A program made the position numbers and the translations under genes. Below the pieces are notes generated by a model. That model was given only the letters and a program-made list of their open reading frames with translations. It did not search any database and was not told the DNA's origin. From the NCBI GenBank assembly GCA_964636655.1, contig CAZWTK010000012.1:1-59240 (forward strand): a stretch of DNA of 59,240 nt. The letters run 5' to 3'. Each line of letters begins with the position of its first letter. Position 1 is the first letter of the stretch. This document shows positions 24,396 to 31,883 of the stretch, piece by piece. The DNA is from Fen-549 sp964636655. Lineage in GTDB: Bacteria; Actinomycetota; Thermoleophilia; Gaiellales; Gaiellaceae.

Positions 24396-26048
24396 ATGAG
24401 CCCCGCACTTCGCCGCATGCTCGCCGAGGCTCGTCCGCTGCGCCGCCGCCTGGCTCTCTCAATTCTGCTCGGCGCCTGCTCGATCGCGGCCGGAATCGGT
24501 CTGATGGCGACCGCCGGCTACCTGATCTCGAAGTCGGCTCTGGAGCCGCCCATTCTCTCGCTCGGGGTTGCGATCGGCCTGGTGCAACTGTTCGGCGTCT
24601 CGCGGGCGGCCTTTCGTTACCTCGAGCGCCTCGTCGCGCACGACGCAGCCTTCCGCTTTCTGGGTCGCTTGCGCGTGGCGTTCTTCGAGCGCCTGGAGCC
24701 GCTCGTTCCCGGCGGGCTCGGCAGCGCGCGCACCGGAGACCTGCTCAGCCGCTTCGTGAGCGACGTCGAGACGATGCAGTTTCTCTTCCTGCGTGCGCTG
24801 GCACCGCCGCTGGTGGCACTCCTCGCCTGTGCGAGCGCGGTCGCAGCGGCCGCGATCGTGCTGCCGGTCGTCGCGGCGGTGCTCGGAGCGGGGCTCGCCG
24901 CTGCCGCGCTGGTCGCCGCCACGGCTACCAGGAGGGCAACGAGGGCGAGCGCCCGGCACGAGGCGCCCCTGCGAGCAGAGCTGACGAGCGAGATCGTCGA
25001 GGCGCTCGCGGCCGGCCCGGAGCTGGTCGCCTTCGGTCGCGTCGACTGGGAGCTGGAGCGGATCGACGAGGTCGATCGCGGTCTGGGGCGACTCGCCGGT
25101 CGGCACGGGCGAATTGCCGCGATGGGTGACGCGCTCGTGCTTCTCGCCTCGGGACTCACGCTGGCCGCCGTGCTCGCCGTGGCGATTTCTGCGGTTGCGG
25201 GCGGGAGGCTCGGCGGCGTCTGGCTGGGGATGCTCGCTCTGCTTGCGCTCTCGTCCTTCGAGGCCGTACGCCCGCTTCCGATCGCCGCTCAGCAGGCGGG
25301 CGCTGTGGCGAGCGCCGCCGAGCGCCTGGCCGAGCTGACCGACCGTCCCGCGCCTGTCAGCGAGCCGATCAGTCCGCTTCCGATTCCCGCCACCGGCGTG
25401 ATCCGGTTGGAGGATGCGCGCCTGCGCTACGCGCCGCATCTGCCCTGGGTGCTCGACGGAGCGTCGCTCGAGCTCGAGCCGGGACGGCGGGTGGCGCTCG
25501 TCGGCGAGAGCGGCGCCGGAAAGACGACGATTGCCAATGTTCTCGTTCGCTTCCTCGAGCTCGACGAGGGCCGTGCGACGCTCGACGGACATGATCTGGG
25601 CGAGTACGCCTCCGACGAGGTGCGCGGCCTGGTCGCGCTCGCCGATCAGGACGCCCATCTCTTCTCTACCACGATCCGCGAGAACATTCGTTTCGCCCGC
25701 TCCGGCGCGAGCGATGATGCAATCGCCGCTGCACTTCGGCGCGCGGGCGTCTGGGGCTGGGTCTCGTCCCTGCCGTCCGGGCTCGATACCTACGTCGGCG
25801 AGACGGGCGACCAAGTTTCGGGTGGACAGCGGCGGCGGATCGCACTGGCGCGCGCCTTCCTCTCGGGCGCCCCTCTGCTCATCCTCGACGAGCCGACCGC
25901 CCACCTCGATCGCGCCACCGCCGAGGGCATACTCGACGATCTCTTCTCCGGAGCCGACGACACCGGCCTGCTCGTGATCACCCACGATCCGCTGATGCTC
26001 GGTCGCTTCGACGAGGTGCTGCGGCTCGAGAACGGCCGGATCGTTTGA
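24396..26048 (+). CDS. cydC: Thiol reductant ABC exporter subunit CydC
   Basis: The 550-residue partner of CydD, with the same plan: six helices, then an ATPase with GESGAGKTT, VSGGQRRR and LLILDEPTAHLD. IAAGIGLMATAGYLISKSAL and the FRYLERLVAHDAAFRFL coupling region are typical of CydC. The ATG follows the cydD stop by 2 bases. It ends the operon and is convergent with the hybrid histidine kinase gene, with 26 bases between the stops. Confidence 0.9.
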   Translation: MSPALRRMLAEARPLRRRLALSILLGACSIAAGIGLMATAGYLISKSALEPPILSLGVAIGLVQLFGVSRAAFRYLERLVAHDAAFRFLGRLRVAFFERLEPLVPGGLGSARTGDLLSRFVSDVETMQFLFLRALAPPLVALLACASAVAAAAIVLPVVAAVLGAGLAAAALVAATATRRATRASARHEAPLRAELTSEIVEALAAGPELVAFGRVDWELERIDEVDRGLGRLAGRHGRIAAMGDALVLLASGLTLAAVLAVAISAVAGGRLGGVWLGMLALLALSSFEAVRPLPIAAQQAGAVASAAERLAELTDRPAPVSEPISPLPIPATGVIRLEDARLRYAPHLPWVLDGASLELEPGRRVALVGESGAGKTTIANVLVRFLELDEGRATLDGHDLGEYASDEVRGLVALADQDAHLFSTTIRENIRFARSGASDDAIAAALRRAGVWGWVSSLPSGLDTYVGETGDQVSGGQRRRIALARAFLSGAPLLILDEPTAHLDRATAEGILDDLFSGADDTGLLVITHDPLMLGRFDEVLRLENGRIV

Positions 26049-26074
26049 GGCTCGTCAGCTGGCTGCGAGCCGAA

Positions 26075-27613
26075 TCAGGCCGCAATCTCCTGCAGCAGGT
26101 CGAGCAACTCGGCGCGAGCGAACGGCTTTTGCAGCACGCGAATCCGCGACCCCTCGTACATGCCGAGGCGCTCGAGCGCCTCGACGTCGATCAGCCCGCT
26201 AGAGAGAATCACGGGTACCGAGCAGCCGCTCTCGCGCAGCGTGCGCACGGCCTCTTCGCCCGTCATCCTGGGCATCACCATGTCGAGAAGTACCGCCTTG
26301 ACCTCATCCGGGTGGCGAGAAACGATGTCGACCGCCTCCCGGCCGTCGCCGGCGCCGATTACGCGGTATCCCGCCTGCTCGAGCATCACCGTGGCTACCC
26401 GGCGCGCATCCGGCTCGTCGTCGGCGATAACGACGATCCCACGATCCCGCTCGACCGTCTCGCGGGGACGCCCGCGCGGCCGAGTGCCGGTCTCGAGGGG
26501 AAGGAGAACCCGAACCCTCGTTCCGCGATCGGGCTCGGAGTAGATGTTCAGCGTTCCTCCGTGCGCGCGGACGATCCCGAGCACCGCCGGCAGCCCCAGC
26601 CCGCGCCCGGTGAACTTGGTGGTGAAGAAGGGCTCGAACACACGCTGCTGCGTATCGGTGTCCATGCCACAGCCGCTGTCGACGACCTCGATGAACGCGT
26701 AGCGCCCCGCGGCGACCTGATCTCCCAGGTAGTCGAGATTGAGCGAAACGGAATCGACGTCGACTTCGCCGGCGCGCACGCGCACCTGTCCGCTCGGGTC
26801 GTTAAGGGCCTCGATCGAGTTGCCGACCAGGTTCGCAACCAGCCGTCGCAGCTGGCAGGAGTCGGCCTGGATCTTGATCGGACGTTTCTCGATCTCGAGC
26901 CTGACGTCGGCTTCGCGAGTGAGGGTGCGCAGGTCACCGAGCACACGCTCGAGCAGGCGCTCGAGGTCGACCTGCTCGGGACGAAAGCTCGAGCGGCCGG
27001 AAAAGGCGAGGATTTGATCGGTCAGCTCGGCCGCCTTCTTCGCTGCCTGCTCGATCTGGCCGAGGCGATCCTGGAGCGGCGAGTCGAACGGCACGTCGCG
27101 CTTGATCAGAGTTGTGTTCCCGATCACCGTGAGCAGGAGATTGTTGAAGTCGTGTGCGATGCCGCCGGCGAAAAGGCCCAGGCTTTCGAGGCGCCTGTCC
27201 TCCGCTCTTCGCCGCGGTGACTCGTCTTGATCCTCCACGCGGCGTACCCCCACAAGCACACGCGCTGCGCCTTCGACATGAACGAGAAGCAGGCGCAGAT
27301 CGAGCGCACGTCCGTCACAACAGTTCCACTCGAGCTCGATCTCGGTGCTCTCCTTGCCGGCGAGGCAGGACGAGAGAGCCTGTATAAAGATCGCGCGCGG
27401 GCTCTCGGAGGCCAGCAACTCGACCAGTTCGCGTCCCTTGCTCTCGGCGCAGCTCCGGCCGAGCACGGCCTCGGCTCGCTTGTCCAGCGCGAGCACGATG
27501 CCCTTCTCGTCCAGCTCGATCAGCCCGTCGCTCATACGGGCGAGGATCTCCCCGACCAGACCGAAGCGACTCTCGGCCGCGCGCGGTTCTTGAACGGAAG
27601 CTACGTGTCGCAC
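26075..27613 (-). CDS. Hybrid histidine kinase (PAS - HisKA - HATPase - receiver)
   Basis: A soluble 512-residue hybrid sensor. A PAS-like domain covers about residues 17-125 (MSDGLIELDEKGIVLALDKRAEAVLG). The phosphoacceptor is His in GGIAHDFNNLL (about 155), of the NtrB-like HDFNN class. The ATPase has DSGCGMD, FTTKFTGRGLGLP and the N-box NLVGNSIEAL. The C-terminal receiver has acidic DDEPDARR, a phosphoacceptor Asp in LLDMVMPRM and a conserved Lys in QKPF. No membrane segment is present, so the signal is cytoplasmic. No partner with an output domain is adjacent. The GTG used here is a choice; the frame stays open to another GTG at 27697, adding 28 arginine-rich residues. Confidence 0.85.
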   Translation of the reverse strand: MRHVASVQEPRAAESRFGLVGEILARMSDGLIELDEKGIVLALDKRAEAVLGRSCAESKGRELVELLASESPRAIFIQALSSCLAGKESTEIELEWNCCDGRALDLRLLLVHVEGAARVLVGVRRVEDQDESPRRRAEDRRLESLGLFAGGIAHDFNNLLLTVIGNTTLIKRDVPFDSPLQDRLGQIEQAAKKAAELTDQILAFSGRSSFRPEQVDLERLLERVLGDLRTLTREADVRLEIEKRPIKIQADSCQLRRLVANLVGNSIEALNDPSGQVRVRAGEVDVDSVSLNLDYLGDQVAAGRYAFIEVVDSGCGMDTDTQQRVFEPFFTTKFTGRGLGLPAVLGIVRAHGGTLNIYSEPDRGTRVRVLLPLETGTRPRGRPRETVERDRGIVVIADDEPDARRVATVMLEQAGYRVIGAGDGREAVDIVSRHPDEVKAVLLDMVMPRMTGEEAVRTLRESGCSVPVILSSGLIDVEALERLGMYEGSRIRVLQKPFARAELLDLLQEIAA

Positions 27614-27765
27614 ACATCTATCTTCGGCTCCCCGTACGCCACGTCCATACCCGTAACGCACCGCCCGGGCTAGCCCAAGAAGCGCGCCCTGGCGCACGGC
27701 GGCCGTTTCCGAGATGGCGCTTCCTCGGCGCTCCCAGCTAGAGTCTCAGCGTCTCGAGGAGCCCA

Positions 27766-28623
27766 ATGGAAAGCTTTCGTTACGTCATCGTCGATGTCTT
27801 CAGCGAACGGCCGCTGGCCGGAAACCAACTCGCCGTATTCACCAATGCGCAGCCGGTTCCCGAGCGCCTGCTGCAGCCGCTGGCCAAGGAGATCGGCTTC
27901 TCCGAGACCGTCTTCTGCTACCCGGCCGAGGCCGAGGGTCATGCTCGAATTCGCATCTTCACACCCGCGAGCGAGCTTCCCTTCGCCGGGCACCCAACGC
28001 TGGGAACGGCCTTCGTGCTGGCGGCGCCAATGCAGCTGGGGTCGATCGGGCTCGAGACGGGCTCGGGTCTGGTCACGGTCGAACTGGAGCGAGGCGAAAG
28101 CGGGCGTATCCGCTTCGGTCGTATGGGTCAGCCGCTACCGCGAATCGAGCTCTTCGCGCAAGCCGAAGAGCTGCTCGCGACGCTCGGCCTGGAGCGAAGC
28201 GTGTTTCCGGTCGAGCTCTACGACAACGGCGTCGCTCACGTCTTTGTAGCTCTCGGCTCGGAAGAGCAGGTCGCCGCGCTCATGCCCGACGGCAAGGCGC
28301 TCGAGGCGTTCGGCCCGATCGGCGTCAACTGCTTCGCCGGTGCCGGCAAGAGCTGGAAGACACGTTGCTTCGTCGGCGGGCTCGGAATCAGCGAGGATCC
28401 GGCTACCGGCTCGGCGGCCGGGCCACTCGCTCTGCACCTGGCCCGCCACGGAGCCGTTTCCTTCGGCGAGGAGATCGAGATACGCCAGGGCGAGGAGATC
28501 GGGCGGCCGTCTTTCCTCTACGCGAGCGCGCGCGGAAGCAGCGAGGCTGTTGAGCGAATCGAGGTCGGCGGCTGCGCGGTAGTGGTCGCCCGCGGTGAGT
28601 TCGCGCTCCCGGTCGCAGGCTAA
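27766..28623 (+). CDS. PhzF family isomerase/epimerase
   Basis: A 285-residue protein of the PhzF family (diaminopimelate epimerase fold). It has the N-terminal DVFSERPLAGNQLAVF, the active-site Glu in GFSETVF (about residue 46), FTPASELPFAGHPTLG and SEDPATGSAAGPLALHL, all family markers. PhzF itself isomerises a phenazine precursor; most chromosomal members have unknown substrates, and no phenazine genes are near. A GAGGAG ribosome binding site lies 6 bases before the ATG. Its end overlaps by 4 bases the end of the convergent kinase gene. Confidence 0.88.
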   Translation: MESFRYVIVDVFSERPLAGNQLAVFTNAQPVPERLLQPLAKEIGFSETVFCYPAEAEGHARIRIFTPASELPFAGHPTLGTAFVLAAPMQLGSIGLETGSGLVTVELERGESGRIRFGRMGQPLPRIELFAQAEELLATLGLERSVFPVELYDNGVAHVFVALGSEEQVAALMPDGKALEAFGPIGVNCFAGAGKSWKTRCFVGGLGISEDPATGSAAGPLALHLARHGAVSFGEEIEIRQGEEIGRPSFLYASARGSSEAVERIEVGGCAVVVARGEFALPVAG

Positions 28624-29456
28624 CCGCCGTGGGCTTGCGCCGGCACCAGGCGCCGGCTGAGCATCGCGGCGACGAAGACCGACGCGCGCCGAGCCGCGAC
28701 CAGCGGTGAGCGCCCGCGACTCCGAGCGGCGATGTAGATCGCGGCGAAGGCATCGCCGGCTCCGGTCGCGGCGGCGTTTGCCACCGGCGGCCTGGCCGGC
28801 ACTTCCGTCAGTTCCCCGGCGGTCCAGACCAGCGCACCCCGCGAGCCGCGGGTGACGATCACTTCGGGCACCCCAAGACCGGCCAGACTCTCGGCGTTGA
28901 CTTCTTCGAGTACTGCCTCTGCTTCCTCCTCGGCGAGCTTGAGCACGCTGACGTGGCGAAGAAGCTCGCGGTCGAAGTCGGCATCGAGCGCCAGCGGACC
29001 GAGCCGGGGCGAGCGCGCGAGACCCTGCCCGTCGAGGGAGAGAATGCGGCCGTGTGCGATCTCCGCGAGAGCCGCGGCGGAGAACTCGCCGCGCAGTAGC
29101 GGCGCCACGTGCACCCACTCGCAAGTCGCGAGCGCTGTGCAGACCCAGCTTCGCACCTCGTCGTCAGTCCAGCCGTCGCCTAGTGAGGTGACGCTCATGA
29201 TCCGGCGGTCGCCGTCCGAGATCAACTCGAAGCCCGTCGTGGCCTCGGCCGGACGCCAGCTGACCGGAATCCCGAGCGCGAGTAACGGCCCGAGCAAGAG
29301 CCGGCGATGGGCCACGGCACACTTGGCGACGATGCGAGCGGGCCTTGTCAACAGGCTCAGCGCGCGCGCTGCGTGGTATGGGCAGCCACCCGGAAACGGC
29401 TCGCGCCCCGGTGCGCTGTCAAGCGAAAGACTGCCGACTATCGCAACAGGGCGCAC
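28620..29456 (-). CDS. PfkB-type carbohydrate/nucleoside kinase
   Basis: A 278-residue ribokinase-fold enzyme. The C-terminal signature AAATGAGDAFAAIYIAA with the catalytic Asp is clear, and VIVTRGSRGALVW forms the ATP site. The N-terminal GG motif region is reduced (PFPGGCPYHAARAL), and the protein is short for the family (about 300-330), so the substrate lid is small. The sugar or nucleoside substrate cannot be assigned. The GTG start is preceded by TACAGT at 6 bases. Confidence 0.82.
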   Translation of the reverse strand: MRPVAIVGSLSLDSAPGREPFPGGCPYHAARALSLLTRPARIVAKCAVAHRRLLLGPLLALGIPVSWRPAEATTGFELISDGDRRIMSVTSLGDGWTDDEVRSWVCTALATCEWVHVAPLLRGEFSAAALAEIAHGRILSLDGQGLARSPRLGPLALDADFDRELLRHVSVLKLAEEEAEAVLEEVNAESLAGLGVPEVIVTRGSRGALVWTAGELTEVPARPPVANAAATGAGDAFAAIYIAARSRGRSPLVAARRASVFVAAMLSRRLVPAQAHGG

Positions 29457-29462
29457 AAACTG

Positions 29463-29468
29463 ACTGTA
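29463..29468 (-). promoter_or_regulatory. -10 box (TACAGT), leaderless-type promoter
   Basis: TACAGT stands 6 bases before the GTG of the PfkB-type kinase gene, which lies 18 bases beyond the stop of the upstream transporter gene. Confidence 0.5.
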
Positions 29469-29486
29469 ACGGCTCCGGCGATCGGA

Positions 29487-30824
29487 TCAGTCGGCCGGCG
29501 AGCTCGGCGCGCGCGTGCGCGCGAGAATATTCAGGAGCGCACTCAAGGCGAAGGCGAGTGCGAAGGACGGCAGCGAGGCGCCGAGGCCCCAGCTCTTCGC
29601 GTGCAGATGAGCGACCAGCTCGACCCACCAGGACGGCCCGGTCGGAATCAGCCACTGGTAGAGAACGAAGCCGGCCAGCCAGGCGCCGAGTTGCGCCGTC
29701 CGCAGCGACGGCACGCGGAACACGGCATCCCGGTCGTAGCCTCGGCGCAGAAGCCAATCGGCCGCAAGCACCCCGAAGAGAGGCACGAAGAACGATCCCA
29801 GCAGGTAGAGGAAGGTCTGGTACTGAGCGAGGTCGATCGCCAAGGCGCCCACGGTCGAGAAAAGCGCGGCGGCGAGAATCAGCATCCGTTGCGAGGCGCG
29901 CGGAATGAGGTTCTGGAGCGAGAGCGCGGTCGAGTAGACGTTGGCGAACGGTACCTTGGTCTCGTCGACGACGAGTGCGAAGAGCGCAAGCCCGCTGGCC
30001 AGACCGCCAGCCGCGATCGCCGTCATCAGGGACGTCGTGTCGCTGAGGTTCTTCGAGAGCAGAAGGATGGCCCCGAGCGCGTAGAGCCAGACGTTTGGAA
30101 GCAGGTAACCGAGGCCGGTGCCCCAGAAGGCTCGGCTACGGCTGCGGGAAAACCTCGTGTAGTCGGTCGCGAGCGGCAGCCAAGAAACCGGCATCGCGAT
30201 CATCAGGTCGACCCCTCCCCAGAAACCGAGGCCGCCTTCCCCGGGGCGCGACCAGAGCTCACGCAGGCCCGCATCGTGGAGTGCCCACCAGGTTAGATAG
30301 GCGAGCGAGGCGAGCACGACCCAGATCGCGAAGGGCTTGACCCAGCGGCGAACGAAGCCCACCGGCCCAAGCAGGGCGAGAGCTGTCGTAGCCGCCGCGG
30401 CGACGAGCGTCCAGAACCATTTCCCCCGAAAGCCGAAGACCTGTTGCGACAGGGCGGCGGCTACGGTCGCGATCACGATCAGCTCGAAGATCGTCCAGCC
30501 GACGTTCTGAACCACGTTCAGCACCGTGGCGAGATACGAGCCGCGCCGCCCGAGCGGCGCTCGGAGCAGCACCATCGCCGGTACGCGGGCCTGCGCTCCG
30601 ATCAGTCCGGCAAAGCCGAGCATCGCGTTGCCGAGGAGGCCACCGACGACAATCGCAAGCAGCGCGTCGCGCAGAGAGAGCGCCGGGACAAGGAGGGTAC
30701 CGGCCACCAGAACGAGCAGACTGAGTCCCAGACTGCTCCAGAGTAAGCCGGTGTCGAAGAGCCCGAGCACGCGCAGTCGCTCGGGCACCGGCTCGATGCC
30801 CCAATTCGGTGTCTCCTGGCTCAT
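29487..30824 (-). CDS. cytX: NCS1 family transporter, CytX-like (probable thiamine-precursor uptake)
   Basis: A 445-residue permease with about 12 membrane helices of the nucleobase:cation symporter-1 family. It has the family start NWGIEPVPERLRVLG, GLIGAQARVPAMVLLRAPLG with the substrate-site region of helix 3, and SWLPLATDYTRFSR in helix 6. A thiamine pyrophosphate riboswitch directly precedes the gene, and NCS1 genes controlled that way are known as CytX, proposed to import hydroxymethylpyrimidine. That regulatory link, more than the protein sequence, sets the probable substrate. No thi biosynthesis genes are in the window. Confidence 0.85.
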   Translation of the reverse strand: MSQETPNWGIEPVPERLRVLGLFDTGLLWSSLGLSLLVLVAGTLLVPALSLRDALLAIVVGGLLGNAMLGFAGLIGAQARVPAMVLLRAPLGRRGSYLATVLNVVQNVGWTIFELIVIATVAAALSQQVFGFRGKWFWTLVAAAATTALALLGPVGFVRRWVKPFAIWVVLASLAYLTWWALHDAGLRELWSRPGEGGLGFWGGVDLMIAMPVSWLPLATDYTRFSRSRSRAFWGTGLGYLLPNVWLYALGAILLLSKNLSDTTSLMTAIAAGGLASGLALFALVVDETKVPFANVYSTALSLQNLIPRASQRMLILAAALFSTVGALAIDLAQYQTFLYLLGSFFVPLFGVLAADWLLRRGYDRDAVFRVPSLRTAQLGAWLAGFVLYQWLIPTGPSWWVELVAHLHAKSWGLGASLPSFALAFALSALLNILARTRAPSSPAD

Positions 30825-30825
30825 C

Positions 30826-30910
30826 GCTCTCCCTTCGCTGGCATTACCCAGATCAGGTTCGGCGGGTTTGTTCTCAGCCCCATCCCCGTGGACGGGACAC
30901 CCCGGTTGTC
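30826..30910 (-). promoter_or_regulatory. TPP (THI-box) riboswitch
   Basis: Reading on the minus strand, the conserved elements occur in order: CCGGGGTG, GGGGCTGAGA, ACCCGCCGAACCTGATCTGG split as ACCCGC and GAACCTGATCTGG, then GTAATGCCAGCGAAGGGA. This is the complete TPP aptamer, ending a few bases before the start codon of the NCS1 transporter gene. The short distance suggests that TPP binding hides the translation start rather than ending transcription. Confidence 0.95.
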
Positions 30911-30952
30911 TCGGCGCCTCTTCGACCTGCCTTCGGAGGCTCGCCGACGACT

Positions 30953-31576
30953 CTAGCCAATCAGGTGCCCGGCCGTCACCGTGAGCAGATTGAGACCGAT
31001 GACGACGAAGAGCAGGCCTCCGACCAGATCGACGGTGAAGAAGAAGCGAGGGCGTAGAAAACGGCGCCCCCAGGAGATCGCGCCCGCCGCAAAGAGCGCG
31101 AAAACGAGACAGGTGATCATGAAGGCGGCCGAGAAGACCGTGTAGCCGAGCGCACCGGCGGAGGAGACTCCGTAGCCGGAGAGGGAGCCCGAGACGGCGA
31201 TCCAGAAGGGAAGCGCGTAGGGGCTGGCGACGCTCATCGCCGCGCCGGTGGCAAAGGCTTGCTCGACCACCAGGCTGCCGTTTTCGGGCGGTCGCTTGCG
31301 CCGGGCGCTCGACAGCGCGCGCGCACCCAACCAGAGCAGGAACAGGCCGCCGACAGCGCCTGCCGCGAGCCGAACGCCGCCGGCCTGGGCCAGCGCCGCC
31401 GCACCGACGAACATCAAGCCAACCCAGAGCGCGTCACCGGCCAGAGAGCCCAACTCGACCGCCAGCGCGCCGCGAAAGCCGTTCGATAGACCTCGCCGAG
31501 CCGTCTCTACGAGAACCGGTCCCGGCGCCGCGCAATAGCCGAGCGCGAGCAGCACGGCGACAAGGATCAGCTTCAT
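30953..31576 (-). CDS. LysE/RhtB family exporter
   Basis: A 207-residue membrane protein with six hydrophobic helices. The N-terminal motif reads GYCAAPGPVLVETARRGLSNGFRGAL, matching the GxxPGP...R motif of LysE/RhtB amino-acid exporters, and SVASPYALPFWIAVSG is the conserved NP-like helix 4 region (here SP instead of NP). Such proteins export amino acids or analogues. The start is fixed by TATAGT 7 bases upstream. The frame extends another 76 codons 5' through a dispersed repeat, which was rejected. Confidence 0.85.
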   Translation of the reverse strand: MKLILVAVLLALGYCAAPGPVLVETARRGLSNGFRGALAVELGSLAGDALWVGLMFVGAAALAQAGGVRLAAGAVGGLFLLWLGARALSSARRKRPPENGSLVVEQAFATGAAMSVASPYALPFWIAVSGSLSGYGVSSAGALGYTVFSAAFMITCLVFALFAAGAISWGRRFLRPRFFFTVDLVGGLLFVVIGLNLLTVTAGHLIG

Positions 31577-31583
31577 AGAGATT

Positions 31584-31589
31584 ACTATA
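31584..31589 (-). promoter_or_regulatory. -10 box (TATAGT), leaderless-type promoter
   Basis: TATAGT stands 7 bases before the ATG of the LysE-type gene; no ribosome binding site is present. Confidence 0.6.
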
Positions 31590-31724
31590 TCTTGAGTCTC
31601 CGAGCGGCGCCTGAATACCTCATAAGCATTTGCATTCGGCTTGGAACGGCGACAGATTCGATCAAGGACGCGGCTTTGCCGATCGACGCATCGCTCCGTT
31701 TCGGGCGGCTCGTGACGGAACTCC

Positions 31725-31820
31725 CAGGGTATGGGCGCCTCCTGGACCACCCGCCACCCCCCCCTCCCACGGGGCAGGGAACGGTAGCGAGAAAAAGCGC
31801 ACAAGAATGTGCCGATTCAG
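31725..31820 (-). repeat. Dispersed intergenic repeat, copy 3 (inverted)
   Basis: On the minus strand the block order of the other two copies recurs: AATCGGCAC, TTTTCTCGCTACCGTTCC, TGCCCCGTGGGAGG, a G-rich tract, and GGCGCCCATACCCTG. It occupies the gene-free stretch between the LysE-type gene and aconitase; apart from the LysE promoter nothing else is seen there. Confidence 0.6.
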
Positions 31821-31883
31821 TTCCTGTTCTGTACCACTAGGCGCGGTAATTGGGGAGGGGATTCTTTTCGCCGCTTGCCGGCT

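Noticed and set aside
21605..25985. Long minus-strand frames antisense to cydB, cydD and cydC
   Set aside because: Compositional shadows of GC-rich coding sequence; they have no domains, and the plus-strand genes are certain.
26045..27220. 391-codon plus-strand frame over the hybrid kinase
   Set aside because: Antisense to HisKA, ATPase and receiver motifs, with no family of its own.
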